In this document: piece after piece, positions 45,517 to 58,900 of the stretch
How positions within the stretch are numbered: the stretch's first letter is position 1
Layout of the letters: every line of letters begins with the position of its first letter
NCBI GenBank assembly: GCA_019096065.1
Contig: JAGUCH010000001.1
Span: forward strand, 15,376,001-15,440,000
Origin: Paracyclopina nana
Lineage: Eukaryota; Arthropoda; Copepoda; Cyclopoida; Cyclopettidae
Length of the DNA: 64,000 bases
Direction of reading: 5' to 3'
Translations under genes and position numbers: made by a program
The notes under the pieces: model-generated
The model's input: only the letters and a program-made list of their open reading frames with translations
The model's database searches: none
What the model was told of the DNA's origin: nothing

Positions 45517-46957
45517 ATGTCTTCCAACGATAGAAACTTGAGTGTTGACCCTCCAAATGTTGCAGAAATGAAGGCCCAAGGTGGAGACAAGATGTCGGCC
45601 GATACCGCTCGCAAGCTCAAATACATCAGCTTGCTGACTTTGACTGCACAAAATGCCATTTTGGGCTTGAGCATGAGGTACGCCAGAACCAGAGAGGGAG
45701 CCATGTTCTACGAGGGAACTGCAGTATTAATGGCTGAATTTGTCAAGTTTTTCACGTGCCTATTCCTGGTTTTCAAAGACGTTCATTACAATTTTGATGC
45801 TTTCAAAGAAACACTTTACGTGACAGTAGTTGTCAACAAGTTGGACACTCTCAAGGTGCATAGTGATCAAAGAATATCTTGCATATAGTAGCTTTTTATT
45901 AACCGTTATGACTTAGGTCTGCATTCCATCCTTCATCTACCTGATCCAAAACAACCTGTTGTATGTGGCGGCCTCTAATTTGGATGTGGCCACTTATCAA
46001 ATTACCTACCAATTGAAGATTCTTACCACAGCAGTGTTTGCTGTGATCATTCTCAAGAAGCAGCTCATCAAGGTAATTCTGATCTATTTTGGGAGATGAT
46101 TCTCCAGTCTTTTTCTGTATGATGCAATCATTCAAGATTTTGCTAGGTATTCCGTGAGCAAGCTATTTATTGTCTTAGATTACTGAAAGTACCGTTTGCC
46201 TTTGATAGTGGAGTTAGGCGTTACATAATGCAAATTATAAAGTATCCTTTTCGGGCAAACGATTCCCGGATTCATTATTACGCAATCTCACCTTTAGGTG
46301 TTTCTGTTGACTTGTATTATGTAACAGTAATTGTTTCGATTGCTTAGTTACCATCAATTAGCGTTCACTCGGAAATTCTTCTGAAAAATATTCTCTTTTT
46401 AGTCCCAATGGATCTCATTAGTGCTGCTTATCGTTGGCGTGGCCATGGTTCAACTTTCGGACGCCAAAGAGGCAAATGTCAATACTGAAAATCAAAGCAG
46501 GGTGACAGGCTTCGTTGCTGCCATTGGTGCCTGTGTCCTTTCTGGTCTTGCCGGCATTTACTTCGAAAAGATCCTCAAGGGCTCTGATGTGTCAGTCTGG
46601 ATGAGGAATGTCCAGCTTAGCATGCTCTCTGTTCCATTTGGATTGGGTGCCGTTTATTTCAAGCATGGCGAGCAAGTGAGTGAAAATGGATTCTTTTATG
46701 GCTATGACAGCTTTGTATGGTACCTGGTAGTGCTCAATGCCACTGGTGGTTTGTTGGTTGCCGTTGTCATTAAGTACGCAGACAACATTTTAAAGGGATT
46801 TGCTTGCTCCTTGGCCATCATCATAACTTGCATCGTGTCTGTGCTTTTGTTTGGATTCACACTTTCCATGCAATTCGTTGTGGGAGCAGCTTTTGTCATT
46901 TCCTCCATATTTTTGTATGGATATCAGCCGAAAAAGCCAAATGAAGACGCAGCATGA
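45517..46957 (+). CDS. Golgi UDP-galactose/UDP-N-acetylglucosamine transporter (SLC35A2/A3 type)
   Basis: Three exons: 45,517-45,855, 45,917-46,072 and 46,403-46,957, all phase 0; 349 aa. The start is the ATG of MSSNDRNLS, as earlier in-frame codons are not ATG. Family signatures are [75 protein letters not shown] and the ending LYGYQPK. About ten hydrophobic helices are visible. Such proteins exchange UDP-sugars for UMP across the Golgi membrane to feed glycosylation. Whether UDP-Gal, UDP-GlcNAc or both is carried cannot be told from sequence. It converges with the DEG/ENaC gene, with only 65 bp between the stop codons. Confidence 0.93.
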
Positions 46958-47022
46958 ACTGTGATATGCCTCTTAAAAAGATACTTGTAGGAATACAAAT
47001 AGAGTGGTGGTGGAATTGATTG

Positions 47023-49047
47023 TTATTTTCTAGAGCAAGTGAAATGTACTATAAGTTTGAGAAAAAAGTAAGTGAGCTCAATAAATGATATGCACGAGGC
47101 TCCAAACGCCAAGCCGAACCAGCCTCCAATTTTTGCTAGAATAACGATCGAGGAATTATTTCATGGGAACGAACAATTTTTAACAAGCATGCTTACATAA
47201 GAAATCTGATAGCGTTTCCTGAGTGTGTACATGCCTTAAGTAATCGAAGGATTCGAAGTAGAATTGCATCAACACCAAATTGCTGCAAATTAGACCAATC
47301 ACCATTTAAACCATTATGAGACATATGCTACGTAATGTTGATTACCTCGTGACATTTTTATCAATCCCAGTTGCCACACTTTGGAATCTTTCGATCGGAT
47401 CTGGATTGAGTTTGCCAACATTGATATTGGTGACATATGCAGTTTTATAGCATTCCTGCTTGCATTTCGATGTTATTCCTTCGCTGACGTATCCATCCAA
47501 GCCATCCGCCAAAGCCAAACTTGGAATTTTCAGCAAATCAGATGGCTTGCAAGCAGGCTGTTCGTTTTCTCCTAAAAAGTGCTTTTACAATTACTTTCCT
47601 TCCTTGAAAAAATACCTGCAAGCAATTCTACTTATGCGAATTCCGTAATATGGAAAGTAGGAGCAATTTTTCGTGTAAGATGCCTCGTCCACAACTCTGC
47701 AATTCAAATAAGTGTAAGGCAGTCCAGTTGCATTTGCAAAAGCGTCTGGATCTTTCTCGCAAAAGTCCTCGCTCAGCCCGGTTCTGTCCTCCTAAGAACA
47801 AATATTGTAGAACTGAAAAGATGTGCATTGAGCCTTACTTCTACTATTCTTAGCCCTATACTGTAGCTTCCAGAGGGAGCAGTTGGATGATTTGACTCCA
47901 ACATAGTCCCAGCAGGGTGATCTTTATCCCCAACAGCAAAGAAAATACCTTCTTTTTCCAAGGCCTCTGACCCTTTAAATATCATCTCATAATCTAAAGA
48001 GAAGTAATTCAACAGTTGCATATTAGTACAAAGCTTTTTCTTTACAGACCGACTACTTTTCCTTTCAGAGGATCCGCCCAGAGTTTGATTGCACTGAACG
48101 TATAGGCGTAATGCTCGTAAATCGTGACATTTGTTTTGTAGCAAGTTCCTTTGGCGGTGAAAATTGGGTTTTTGTCGAATAGCACATCGCAGCATGTTTT
48201 ATTTTCACTTGATCCAAAATTGTCGAATGTCCTTCGGTGTATTTCACAAAAGATCACCATTTCATCGCACCTGAATATTCATTGTTACTTACACATGATT
48301 TGAAAGTATATATGCTGTTTACTTGATGGCCAATGCTCTGAACAAGTCCAAAATGTCCATTTTGTTTTTCTCAAGCAGATTCTTGAATTGGGTTTCTGTG
48401 TTGTCGTAAATATCTTTGACTGCATCTGCATACTTGGCCATGTTCTCATACTGAGCCTTCATATTGGGATCTAAGGCCATGCTTAGATAATTGGCCATGA
48501 AATTGGACACATTCCATGCTAATGGCAGTAAAAATTAGTTGCAACTGTGTGAAATCAATTATTAAGCATTACCCTCCATTCTCTCTTTGTGAAAAAGGTT
48601 CGCGTGACACAGGGTAATTGTGGGGTATTTTGCCACCTCGGTCCGGAAAAACTCGGTATTTGTGCTGATTTCGGTGGACTGCATGAATTCCACCATTTGG
48701 ATGCAAGTCCATATTGGTAGGCAGAAAATGATGAAGACAACTGCCAAAACTATGACATGTTTGACAAACACCGAATCAAGCCTTGTGTACCAGACCAGGC
48801 CATGCACACTGGTTTCCTCGCATGTTGATTTGATCCATTTCTGAAGCTCGCCTTTCTTGGCCTTTCTCATTTGTTTGCTTCAACAGATTTTTGGTTAATT
48901 TAAATGCCCCTTCAACAAATGTATGCCTTACATGGTTTCAGCGACCGCAAATTGGGGCTCAGGGCTGTTGTTGACCTCTGTGGCTTCTGGGGAGTGAATT
49001 GCAAATGATTCAGAAGCTGAAGTGGGCGATACGCTCTTTTTTGCCAT
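47023..49047 (-). CDS. DEG/ENaC (pickpocket-like) sodium channel subunit 1
   Basis: Nine exons: 48,932-49,047, 48,573-48,877, 48,323-48,518, 48,050-48,270, 47,839-47,993, 47,632-47,791, 47,346-47,571, 47,197-47,282 and 47,023-47,135. Phases are continuous and the total is 525 aa. Family hallmarks are the HG gating motif at 64-65 (SVHGLVWYTR), TM1 at about 78-98 followed by YPTITLCH, a large Cys-rich extracellular loop, and TM2 with the GAS selectivity filter at about 500-502 (GGWFGLAFGASCISFIE). These channels are trimers in the plasma membrane that pass Na+, often gated by ligand, acid or touch; the stimulus is unknown here. The exon 4 donor (GTCTGT) is weak but gives the same 221-nt length as the paralogue. 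The short tail after TM2 ends FTCSRK. Confidence 0.93.
47080..47085 (+). terminator. Polyadenylation signal downstream of the UDP-sugar transporter
   Basis: AATAAA 123 bp after the transporter stop is the first such signal on the plus strand. It lies inside the last coding exon of the opposing DEG/ENaC gene, so the transcripts would overlap tail to tail. Confidence 0.4.
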
Positions 49048-49918
49048 GATTTCCCCCCTTTGACTCTCGTTGCAGAGCATATGGTTTCATCGAGAGCTAA
49101 TGAGATACTGTTTGCTCTGTGTGCCATTATGCTTCCTGCTAAGCTTGCATGCGCCCAATTTGAGTGGCACAAAATGTTCTATCCTGAATAATTGACTATC
49201 AAGGTGTCCTTAATTTCCAGGTCAACCACTGATACAATGAAAAAAAGGGGCGATGATCAATTACGCTCTATTTTGTGTCATATTCAAAGTATTGCAAGCT
49301 TTTCCTCTCGCGCATTACAAATTAGATTATAGTTTTTTGAATCATATTAACGCTTAGTATTTGTTATTTTCTTTAACAGGGGCAAGATGATCTAGAGAAC
49401 AGGGGTTACCTTTATGTACTCCAGAGGGTTATAACAACATGCTTATCAATAGTAGCCTTTGAGCTACACAAGGGTATTTTTTAAATAGCAGTGAATGGTA
49501 AATATCAAAATCCTGACATATTCTTACTAAGTCAGCGCATAGCAAATTTAAGGGCTTTGAAAAGAGCGATTTCAATAAGGTACAAATGGTTCAAAGTTTG
49601 GTGTAAGAGTTACGTAATTGCAATTTTTGAGCTCTTTATGGTGAAGTCGTCGCATTGTTAGATTCTCTGAATAGTAGCAAACAATAGTCCTTAAAAATCT
49701 AAATGCTTTTACATTTGCTTTTACAGCAAGTGTCTGCAAGTAGTTTCTATTTTTACATAATATGATCCTGGTTTCGAGATCAATGGACTTTTTGTATGCT
49801 GGGAAACTTTCATGCGCTTTATCACGCACCATGGCCTCCAATTTGATCTATGATCTTCCACAACGACTATCTTTTCATGCCCGTGACAGTTAAACTCGCT
49901 CAAAGAGGAAAACAGAGA
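49048..49918. other. Intergenic interval between the two DEG/ENaC genes
   Basis: 0.9 kb, AT-rich, holding the promoter of channel gene 1. No gene or repeat is recognised. Confidence 0.6.
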
Positions 49919-49931
49919 TTTATTCTTTATT
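49919..49931 (-). terminator. Tandem polyadenylation signals of DEG/ENaC gene 2
   Basis: AATAAA occurs twice on the minus strand (49,926-49,931 and 49,919-49,924), 24-36 nt after the stop codon, which implies a very short 3' UTR. Confidence 0.55.
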
Positions 49932-49954
49932 GATGGCCAACACAAAGGCAATAA

Positions 49955-52900
49955 TTAAATTGGACTTAGGTGACTTTCCACTTGGCTAAATGATGCCTTC
50001 TCCAGCTTCTCCTGAGCAATTACAGAGGCTCTGCGACTCTTCATGATTTCTCTCTTGATCACTTTGAAGAGGAACTCAAACAAAAAGTAGCCAATTTCCA
50101 AGAAAGAGATGAAAGAGGCTCCAACCGCAAGGCTAAACCATCCTCCGATTTTGGCTGCAAAAAATCCGAATTTTACTCTATTTTCTGGTGTCAAAGCTTC
50201 ACAAATCATAACTAAGTTATGCAGTACCCTAGCTAGTATAGGCTGTAATTTGTGACAAATATGATTTTTCATTTGATTAGCCTGAGAGGGAAAAGGGTAC
50301 ATAAAGGTAATCAGATGAACGGGGGAAAAGCACCAAGGAGCATCTTACATATTCATCTAAGGAAAGAACTTACATAAGAAGTCAGTGAAAGATTCTTGTT
50401 GCATGACATGCCTCACATAGTCAAAAGTCGTAAAGTGCAGCTGCAACACCACCACATCCCTAGGTTCAGGTAAAGATCTAATTACTTCAACAGACCATTC
50501 GCAAAAGGCTAGAAAGCTCGATCGTTCTTACTCAACGTTTCCAAAGGTGGATCCAGTCTGTTCGACATAATGCTTCATAGCTGTCTGATCGACGTCTCCG
50601 GATGTCGTCTTTGTAATGAAGTCTCGTCGGAAACACTCGTAAGTGCAAACAGAGTTGTTTCTGTAGTTTTTCGAGCCATATTTGCCATCGTCGAATGTCA
50701 AAGAGAGCCTCAATATGTCATCAGGTTTGCACGGTGGAGCATCGTTCACTGTAAACGCAATTTTTTCTAGAGTACTTTCTCGCAAAAATATGACGATATA
50801 CAGTTTGACCGTTCAAAATTGGACGGTGCGGGAATAAAAAGTTTGTGTTGTGAATTCATGAATTTTGAGGCTTAATGGGTATCGTTGGAAAACTTGAACC
50901 TTTGGACATCTTTTTTGTTTTCTGACAAAATGAAAAATATTATTGTGAATTCTGCGTGACAGCAAAAAATAAATGTTGCATCAGTTTTTTCGTGACAATT
51001 TTCTGGGTTGCCTTGGGAAAATTGAGTTTTCCCGGTTTTTTCCTCTTCCAATTGATTTTTTCTAATTTTACAAAAAAGATGGAAAAAGGCTCAATCTTTC
51101 CAACAATATCATTTAAAAGTCTTGTATATATTGAGTATGTGACAAAAAGTTTAGATTCCCGTACCGTCCAATTTTGAACGGTCAGACTGTATAGCTTACT
51201 GTGATAGAGCCCGTAGAACTGGTTAAGCGAGCATTTCTCGATGTAGCTCTGCGATACCAAGATCTCGCAGTTCAACTTGGTATACGGAATGTTGTACTTG
51301 CTCACGAATTCGGCTGGCTTTGTCTCGCAAAATCTCGCTCTTAATGATCTTCTGTCCGTCTGGAAAAGAATGACATTTCAAATATAATAGTTGTGGAAAA
51401 TGCAGCGCATCGATTTTGTCATCGCGCTGTTTTTTAAGTTTCTGTGCAGCCGTAATGATGCCAATTAACGACGATAACCAGAAAGCTTCAAACTTTAATG
51501 CCGTTCTCATGTAAAAGCCATGCTACCATAAACTACTAAAGACTGAATCAACAAACATTCTGCCTAGCTGAACATGCTTGAAAACCAGCTTAATTAAAGT
51601 CCTCGTATCATGTTTGTTTAAAGAAGACAAAAGTCACAACCTTTCCTTGGTAACAATTAGCACAAAAATAGATGAAGGACAATTAGGACAGTCAAGAGTA
51701 ATGCAAAAAGCTGTCCAATTTCGGTCTCGCTTTTTTTGCATCACCCTTTTTGGTGTTTTGTTTTAAATATGCGAACGAGGACAAGGATATGTAAAAAAAC
51801 GTCGTTGACCTTTTACGTACGTAGTGATCTGAAAATGTTGCGGATGATGAGCTCAGTCTGATCCTACTTACTTCTATCAAGCTCAGGCCAATAAGCGTGA
51901 CAGTTCCTTTTGACACTTTATTCGGAGACTGCATGAGCGCTGGCACTGGATAGTCTTGATTGCTGATGGCATAATACACATCTCCTCTATCCATGGCATC
52001 TGAGCCCTTGTAGTTAAACTGGTACACTGCAAATCACCCAGTCAGAAAATTGCTCAAATTGCTCGAATTATACACAGCTTACCTGGTGACTTGTTGGTTC
52101 GTACGTCGAGCCACACTTTGATGTTGCTGAATGTGAAAGGGTAGCTTTCCCAGATTGCAGTGTTGGTCGTGTAGCAAGTGCCCAATGTGGTGAAAATGGG
52201 GACCTGGTTGAAGATTTGCTCGCAGCAGCTTTTACCCCCCATTTCATTGCCAGGCATAAGAAATCTTCTGTGCACCTCGCAAAACCGGATGAAATCATTG
52301 CACCTTTGTATTGGAAACCATATCGTACAAATATGATGAAAATTACGAATTAAAGCATGATTTCTATACCTAACAGCCACCTTGTGGAAAAGTTCGACAA
52401 TCTGCAGATTTTGGCTGGTGAGTATAGCGTCCAATTCCCCCTTTAAGGTATCCAGCCGTGAAATTATGGACGGGTCGAAAGCTCGCAGGTTCTCGACGAA
52501 ATCGCGCACATTTGGGTCCAGCACCATTGTCATGTAATTCGCGAGCTCATTCGAGATGTTGTGACCTAAAATTATTTATAAAAATTATATACAAGTATAT
52601 ACATGCATTGTGCGTTCATCCTCTTACGCTCGAGCAGAGTTGTGTCAAAGAATTTTGCGTGGCAAACTGTCAAATTGGGATACTGGAGCATCGTGCCAGT
52701 TTTGGTCTCTGTCACCGTTTTGGTTTGCAGAGTTGTGAAGAAATCCACGAATTGAATTATTGTCCAAACGGGAAGTCCGATGAAGACAAATAAGGCGAAG
52801 CAGATGATTAAGAGGCGGACTTTTCTGGACTGAGACCTCGTGTACCAAGCCATCCCATGAACGCTGATGACCTCACATGTTTTTTGAAGCCATTCTCCAG

Positions 52901-55900
52901 TTCCATTTCTGAGGCTTCTTGTATAAATCCTACAATTAATTGAAATGGTTATGCAATTTGTTTCTGTAGGAGGTTCGTATAGACCCCCCGAGGATGACAC
53001 GCGCGCCCGCGGGTAGCGATAGAAGAACTTGCTACTGAAACTAGTCGAGATGTTTACTCGAGTACGTCCGTTTATTAACTGCTTCTGTACAATTAGCTTC
53101 ACCGGGACGTCGCGCCCGCTGCGCGTCTGCGAGCACGCCCGTCTACCCGTGTTCCTGCTACAACTTCCCCCTACTGAAGGGTTGTCGTGTCCTCACGACG
53201 GGGGCCTACGATCCTTTGCCTTGGCGTAGCAGGCCACCAGGGAGGCTGGGGGTGCTCCCGCAGTCTCGACTTCGGGGAATGGTTTTAAAGGCGTCGATGC
53301 ACGAAGGCACCATGGCTGCGGGCAGGACCGTCATGAGATAATGGTGCATCGACTTGCTCTGTCGAGCCAGCACGTCCACTTGGGCTTGTAGGTTCTTGTA
53401 GCCCTAATTGTGTTCCTGGAACAGGGTCTCGCACAGTCGTTGGAGAAGGCCTTGGGGGATGTCCGGTGCGGCGTCGTCAGCCTTCCCGTCTCCCGCTGAG
53501 CCGGCGGCGGCCGTAGCATACTTGGGCGGTGCATCCTCATCCTCACCATCGTCATTGGAGCTGCCCAAGTTAGCCAGGCAGAAGGCTTGAGTGGTCCCGC
53601 CCCGGGGTGGTGACGTCCTCGCCTGGAGGGCCGCTCGTCGTCACTGTCGCCCCTGGGAAGAGGATCCGGTCTTGCCTCAGATTGGTCACCATTCTCCATG
53701 TCATCTTCTCCATCAAGAATGCCGTGTGCCAAACCGCCAACAGCATCCACCACCCTAAGCCACGCCAGCGGTATAAGACCACCATGCGCAGCAGAGCTCC
53801 GAGGATCAGTCTCAGGAGGCCCACCGTAATGAGGAATCCTGTGAAGTACAAGTAGCACTTCCCTGCCAAGCTGAAGAAGGGGATGATGGCACTTCCCACA
53901 TGGTCGACCATCTGATCAATGTCTCCCTGAGACCAGAAGGTGGTGGAGCGGCTGCCAGTGATGAGCGAGTTGTGAAGCACGTTGCTGGTGATCATGTTGA
54001 CGACAGCCCCCCTGGCTGCTGAAGAGGTGGAGATAGAGGATGTGGTTGGCCTGCCGCTCGGCTGAGAAACACCTCCACCCAGTCCACGGCTGACGTCGTA
54101 TTGATGATTACGAGGAGCAGCATCCAACATGGGGTTGAGCTGGGCATTTGATTGGCGTGATGGAGTTGCATGGGACAATGCTGGGCCGGTCCGTCAGGAT
54201 GAACAACAGCAGGTCCGCGAAGCGAGTCTCGCGGTTCACCCATACCGCGATCTCTTGGGTGCAGTTGTTGATGGACCAGGTGACTGCCTGCACCGGGTAG
54301 CACGAGGTCACATTGGCCACTGCTCCGGCCCGGGTGACGAGGTGACCTGGCCCATGACTGTTCAGGGTAGCATACGTTGACGACCCCGAGGCAATGCTCT
54401 GCAACTTATAACATATCAATTCCTGCAGAAACTTTGAACCGGTCCTGGATGTGCAATGCATGTTGAGGGTGAACGAGTGCCAGTTGGGTTTGGATATTGG
54501 CCCCGTCCATGTCTTCCTGGTGCAGATACTTGGCCTGAAGGGGCCCCATCTCCAGGTTCGATCAACAGCATCACGAAGTCTCTCAACTGCGTGGTGAATA
54601 GCTTCTGCTGGCACATTGACTGCGCGCCCTTGAGGGCAGATCCGGTAAATCGGGACTCCTCCTCAGGGGCTAGCAGGAGGAGGTCGCCAAGGTGCCCAGT
54701 TCCTCCCAGCGAGCTGGTGGCATTTCGATGGGGGAAGAGCACCGCAGGTCCCTGGTAGACTTCACTCAGTTGATCCTCACAGCGTGGAGACTTGCGTTGG
54801 GCCACACGATCATGCCCTCGGCGTCGTCCTGCACGATGAGGTCCTGGAAGTTCGCGGTCAGGTGGTTGGAGAACACCACCCGCCCGTTAGCCGTGTTCAA
54901 CTTCCCGTAGATGGGCTCGACCAAGGCGTGGATCGTGGTGGTCTCATTTGATTTGTAGAAGGTCACGTCCCCGCTGGTGAAGGTGGTCGCGGTGCACTTG
55001 TGGTCCTTGTCCAAGACTCCCTTGGAGAAGTATGAGAGCAACGTCGGGTTGTTCAGCGCCACCGCTACCTTCTTGTTCTCCACAATCAGGTAGTGCTTTT
55101 CGGTGGCCTCTTGGTAAGCTTGTGGAGTCACCAAGTAGGGCTTGTTGACGTCCGTCATCTGACTGCCGCAACTGATGCTCTCTCGTACCCACACCTAGTC
55201 ACAAGCTCCGGCTGACTTAGATTGATGGCCTCGTGGATTGCATCGGGGTGTGCGCAGTCGTAGGTTGTGAACAAGGCCGCTTTAGCCTCAGGCTTATACA
55301 GGTCTGCGCTTCTACCTGCCAAGGATTTGACCTTGGAGGATGGCTTCCAGTGCCACCTCATTGAGGAGGACCCAGTAGCCATACATGAAGAGGGCCAGCA
55401 GCAGAAAAGAAGCGTTGCACCACATTGGCATGGGCATGGTTAGCGTTCATATTTGGTACTGTTGGCTAGATTATTGTGATAGTTAGCAACTCAGACTGTA
55501 AGAGAGAGAGAGTAGAGTGTGAGTGTTATGTAAAACTGTAACTCGTGCGACCAAAATACTGAAGTTTTGTACATGAGTTCAACATAAAAACATTTTGTTT
55601 TGTGGTGATGCGATGCACCCCCCCAAACTTCGTGTTGAGGGAGCACCAATATGTCCCGCTTACTTATTAAACACTTATCTGCATTGTTTGTGGTGTTAAT
55701 GGTCTTGTCATCTTGCATGGTGTTGTCTTTGTTGTCATTGAGTTAGCTGGGAACTCAAGGACATCATACTCAAGTACCGTGGGGTCATAATTGAACTGTG
55801 GTATTGGGTCGTCTCTGGTATGAGGGAACATGTATTCCCGGGTTAGTGGGCGCCATTGCAGACTCGAAAGAATGGGCAACTCCTCCATTGGTGCAGTTTC

Positions 55901-58900
55901 CACTTTTATCGCTGTTTTTAGGTACTCGTAGACTTATGTCTATCATGTCGAAGTCCATGTTGTCCTTGGGAGGTGCAGAAGGTTTTTCAACTGCAAATTT
56001 GGTGGTAGTGAGTTTGTTGATTGTTTCTCAATAGTCCAGGGCCTTTGTCGTGGGGTGAAAGCCTGTTTGTCCGCTAGTTGGATGAGCTTAGCAGATGTTT
56101 GGCATCAACCTGTTTCCGTTGCTTGCTCGCTGGGAATCCCCAAAGATGAGGTCTGAGTTGGTGGTAGGCTGCCGTTCAACACTATCTTATATGGGGCCAG
56201 ACCAGTTGACCGATTTTCGGTAATGCTTGTAGGGGGCAGGACAACCAGGGTGAAGGGCACCACTCTGCCCATTGGGCGTAGTGCCCTGTGATCATCTTAT
56301 GAATGAGTTCTTTAAGGTTTCGATGATGTCGCTTCACCAGAATGCTCCGAGGTTCGCAGGACATCGTGGTTGTGGCCTTGATACCCAGAGCAGCGCACAC
56401 CACACCTGTTTCATTAGATGGGTCTTGAAATGCGTGCCTTAACCGGTGTGCAGCCATTCTGGCAACCAGAACTTGCATGGAAAAGCCTCTATCCACACAT
56501 TACACATGCATTTTTGTGAATGATGCTGACTGGAGATCTTGAAGGGTCTCATATAATCAAGGCTGGAATCGCCAGTTCTGTTGTCGGCAGAGCGATCATG
56601 ACTAGACAACCTCATCAGCTCTCTTTGCCATCCATGGGAAATAAAAGTAATAAAAGTGCTGGGCTGTCCTGTGTAACAGGGTTTCCTTCCTTGGCGCCCG
56701 GTGGTCTCGTGATTATGCAGCAGGCTGGCTTCTTCCCATTTGCTTGGCACGACCAGCCAGGAAAATGAATCGGCCTTGGTGCCTTGGAGCTGCAATGCCC
56801 TTTGCTGATCCAGAGGTGAGCTGTCAAACTAATCTAGTAGGACCCTATCGCGGGCTGAAGCAGCTTCCAAGGGCTCGCAATGGGGTTTGTCGCAGCTGCG
56901 CTAGTTTACGCAAGGTGACAAGGTCATCGTCTTCTTCCTGGGCCTCCGCCCAAAGTTCTGGCTTTGTGGGGATGAGCTTAGGTTTGCTACTCTGAAGAAG
57001 TCATCGTTGGAGACCTCTGAGCTGGGGTGATTGCTGGCCCGTTCAAGGGCGGGGCCTGGCTCAGGGAATCTGCGTTGCTGTGTTTGGTGCCGGTTCAATG
57101 CACCATTTCGAAGTCCTAATTGGAGATGGTACCGAGCAATCTGGCTAGCATGCTGGTGGGGGGATCAGCTTCCTAGCCCCATAAAGGATGACCCTTTCCT
57201 TGCTGCCTTGAACTTGCAACAGCAAAGCCCCCACAGCTCCGTTCTCCTGCTAGAAACCAGTGTCCAAGATGAACATGTTAGGTGACACGAAGTCAGGGCA
57301 AGCCAGCACCAGGGTCGACACAAGGCGTCGTATATTCTCCCCAAAGGCTTCTCGATACTCTTGAGTAGGCGGGTAGGTGTGCATAGCTGCTGTGCCATTA
57401 TCCCTCAAGAGCTTGGCACTCAGATGGACGGTGACATGCTGGTACTTCTCGATGCAAGCCTGATAGTAGTTGGCCTTGCCCACGAACACTTTCAATAGCT
57501 TGCGGGTGTTGGCAAGGGCCATTTGCAGATCAGGTCGACGTAGGCTGGCACGACCTCCAGTCCCTTGGGCGTGACAACATGCCCCAAATAGCTTACTTGG
57601 GTCTGGAACACGTGGCACTTGGACAGCTCAAGCAGTAGGCCGGCCTTTTGGTGGTCTTGCAGCACAACCCGCAGGTTGTGAAGGTGTGACTCAAAGTCAG
57701 GGAGTAGACCAGGCAATCGTCCAAGTTTGGAAGAGCTACATCTCCCATGACACTCCCTCTAATACTAGGCATTAGAGCCGGCTGTAAGTCTTGGGGGCAT
57801 TGGTGAGCCCACATGGCATCTTCAGAAAAGGGTGGGAGCCATCTCTGATTGAGAAGGTGGTCTCCTCCATGTCCCCAGGCTTGATGGGCACCACATTGAA
57901 GGGCTTGACAGCCTCCAGGGTGGAGAAGACGGTAGAGCGGCCAATTGGCTCAGATTATCCCGAACATCCTCGATCGGGTTGGATTCGACAACAGTGGCCT
58001 TGTTGGGCTCGCGATAATCCAGGCACGGCAGGAGGCTCCCGTCCCTTTTTCCGAATGTGGACTTGTGGGGTGGACCACAGCAAGGAGGTTGGGGTGATGA
58101 CCTCTTGTCCAACCCCTTTTGGGTCTTCTCCTTTAAAGAGGCTTCCACGCTGGGATTGATTGGCGTAGATGAATATTGATTGGCCTGGTTACAGGCTTGA
58201 GGTCGATGGCGTGTTCTACCAGCTTGGTCTGGCCAGAACGACCGTCGAAGGGTAAGGCCCCTAGATACGCAGTGAGGAGTGAGGCAGCGGCCTTCAACTG
58301 CCCGGGGTCCCTCCGGATGAGGTCGTTTTCTTCCAGCTTGTAGGCCCGTATGGCGAACTCAATTTTCTCTTGCGGGCCAGCATCGGGAGGTGGTCCCTTG
58401 TAGGGCTGGCCCTCCACGTCCCGTCGGGGTGGATAGCTTGTACTTGCGGCTCTGGACCCTTGTAGGGCCGACGGCCGGAGGCACATACTCCCGGAGGGTG
58501 CCGTAGCAAACACCTCCTTTCACCTGCAGAGAGTAATCCAGCTAGTTTGACAATTCACCATCAGGTGTCCTCCTGCGGCTGGCTGACCCACTACGCACGG
58601 CCAAGGAGCCAGCTGGGTCTCCTCAGCAACTGGCCTCAGCTTCGGGCGCTGCTTACTTGGCCTTCCCATGGGGCCACTGGGTCGCGACGGCTGCAACCAG
58701 GACCGCGGTGCACCGTGGGACCGTAGTGGGTCATGTCACATGGATGGCAGATCCCACGGTTGGGGTGTCAGCAGCGTCGTGCAAGGCTCCGACAATCGGG
58801 AGGTACTTGGCATGGATCTGGAGGGCACCTTGAGAATGAAGCTTATTGATGTGATGATGGCTCTGGAAAGGCCCACACATGTTGAAGTCTATGGACGGCT

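Noticed and set aside
47617..47631. Donor GCAG|GTATTT as the end of exon 6 in DEG/ENaC gene 1
   Set aside because: It breaks the phase with exon 7. The donor at 47,631 (ATAA|GTAGAA) keeps the frame and gives the same 160-nt exon as the paralogue.
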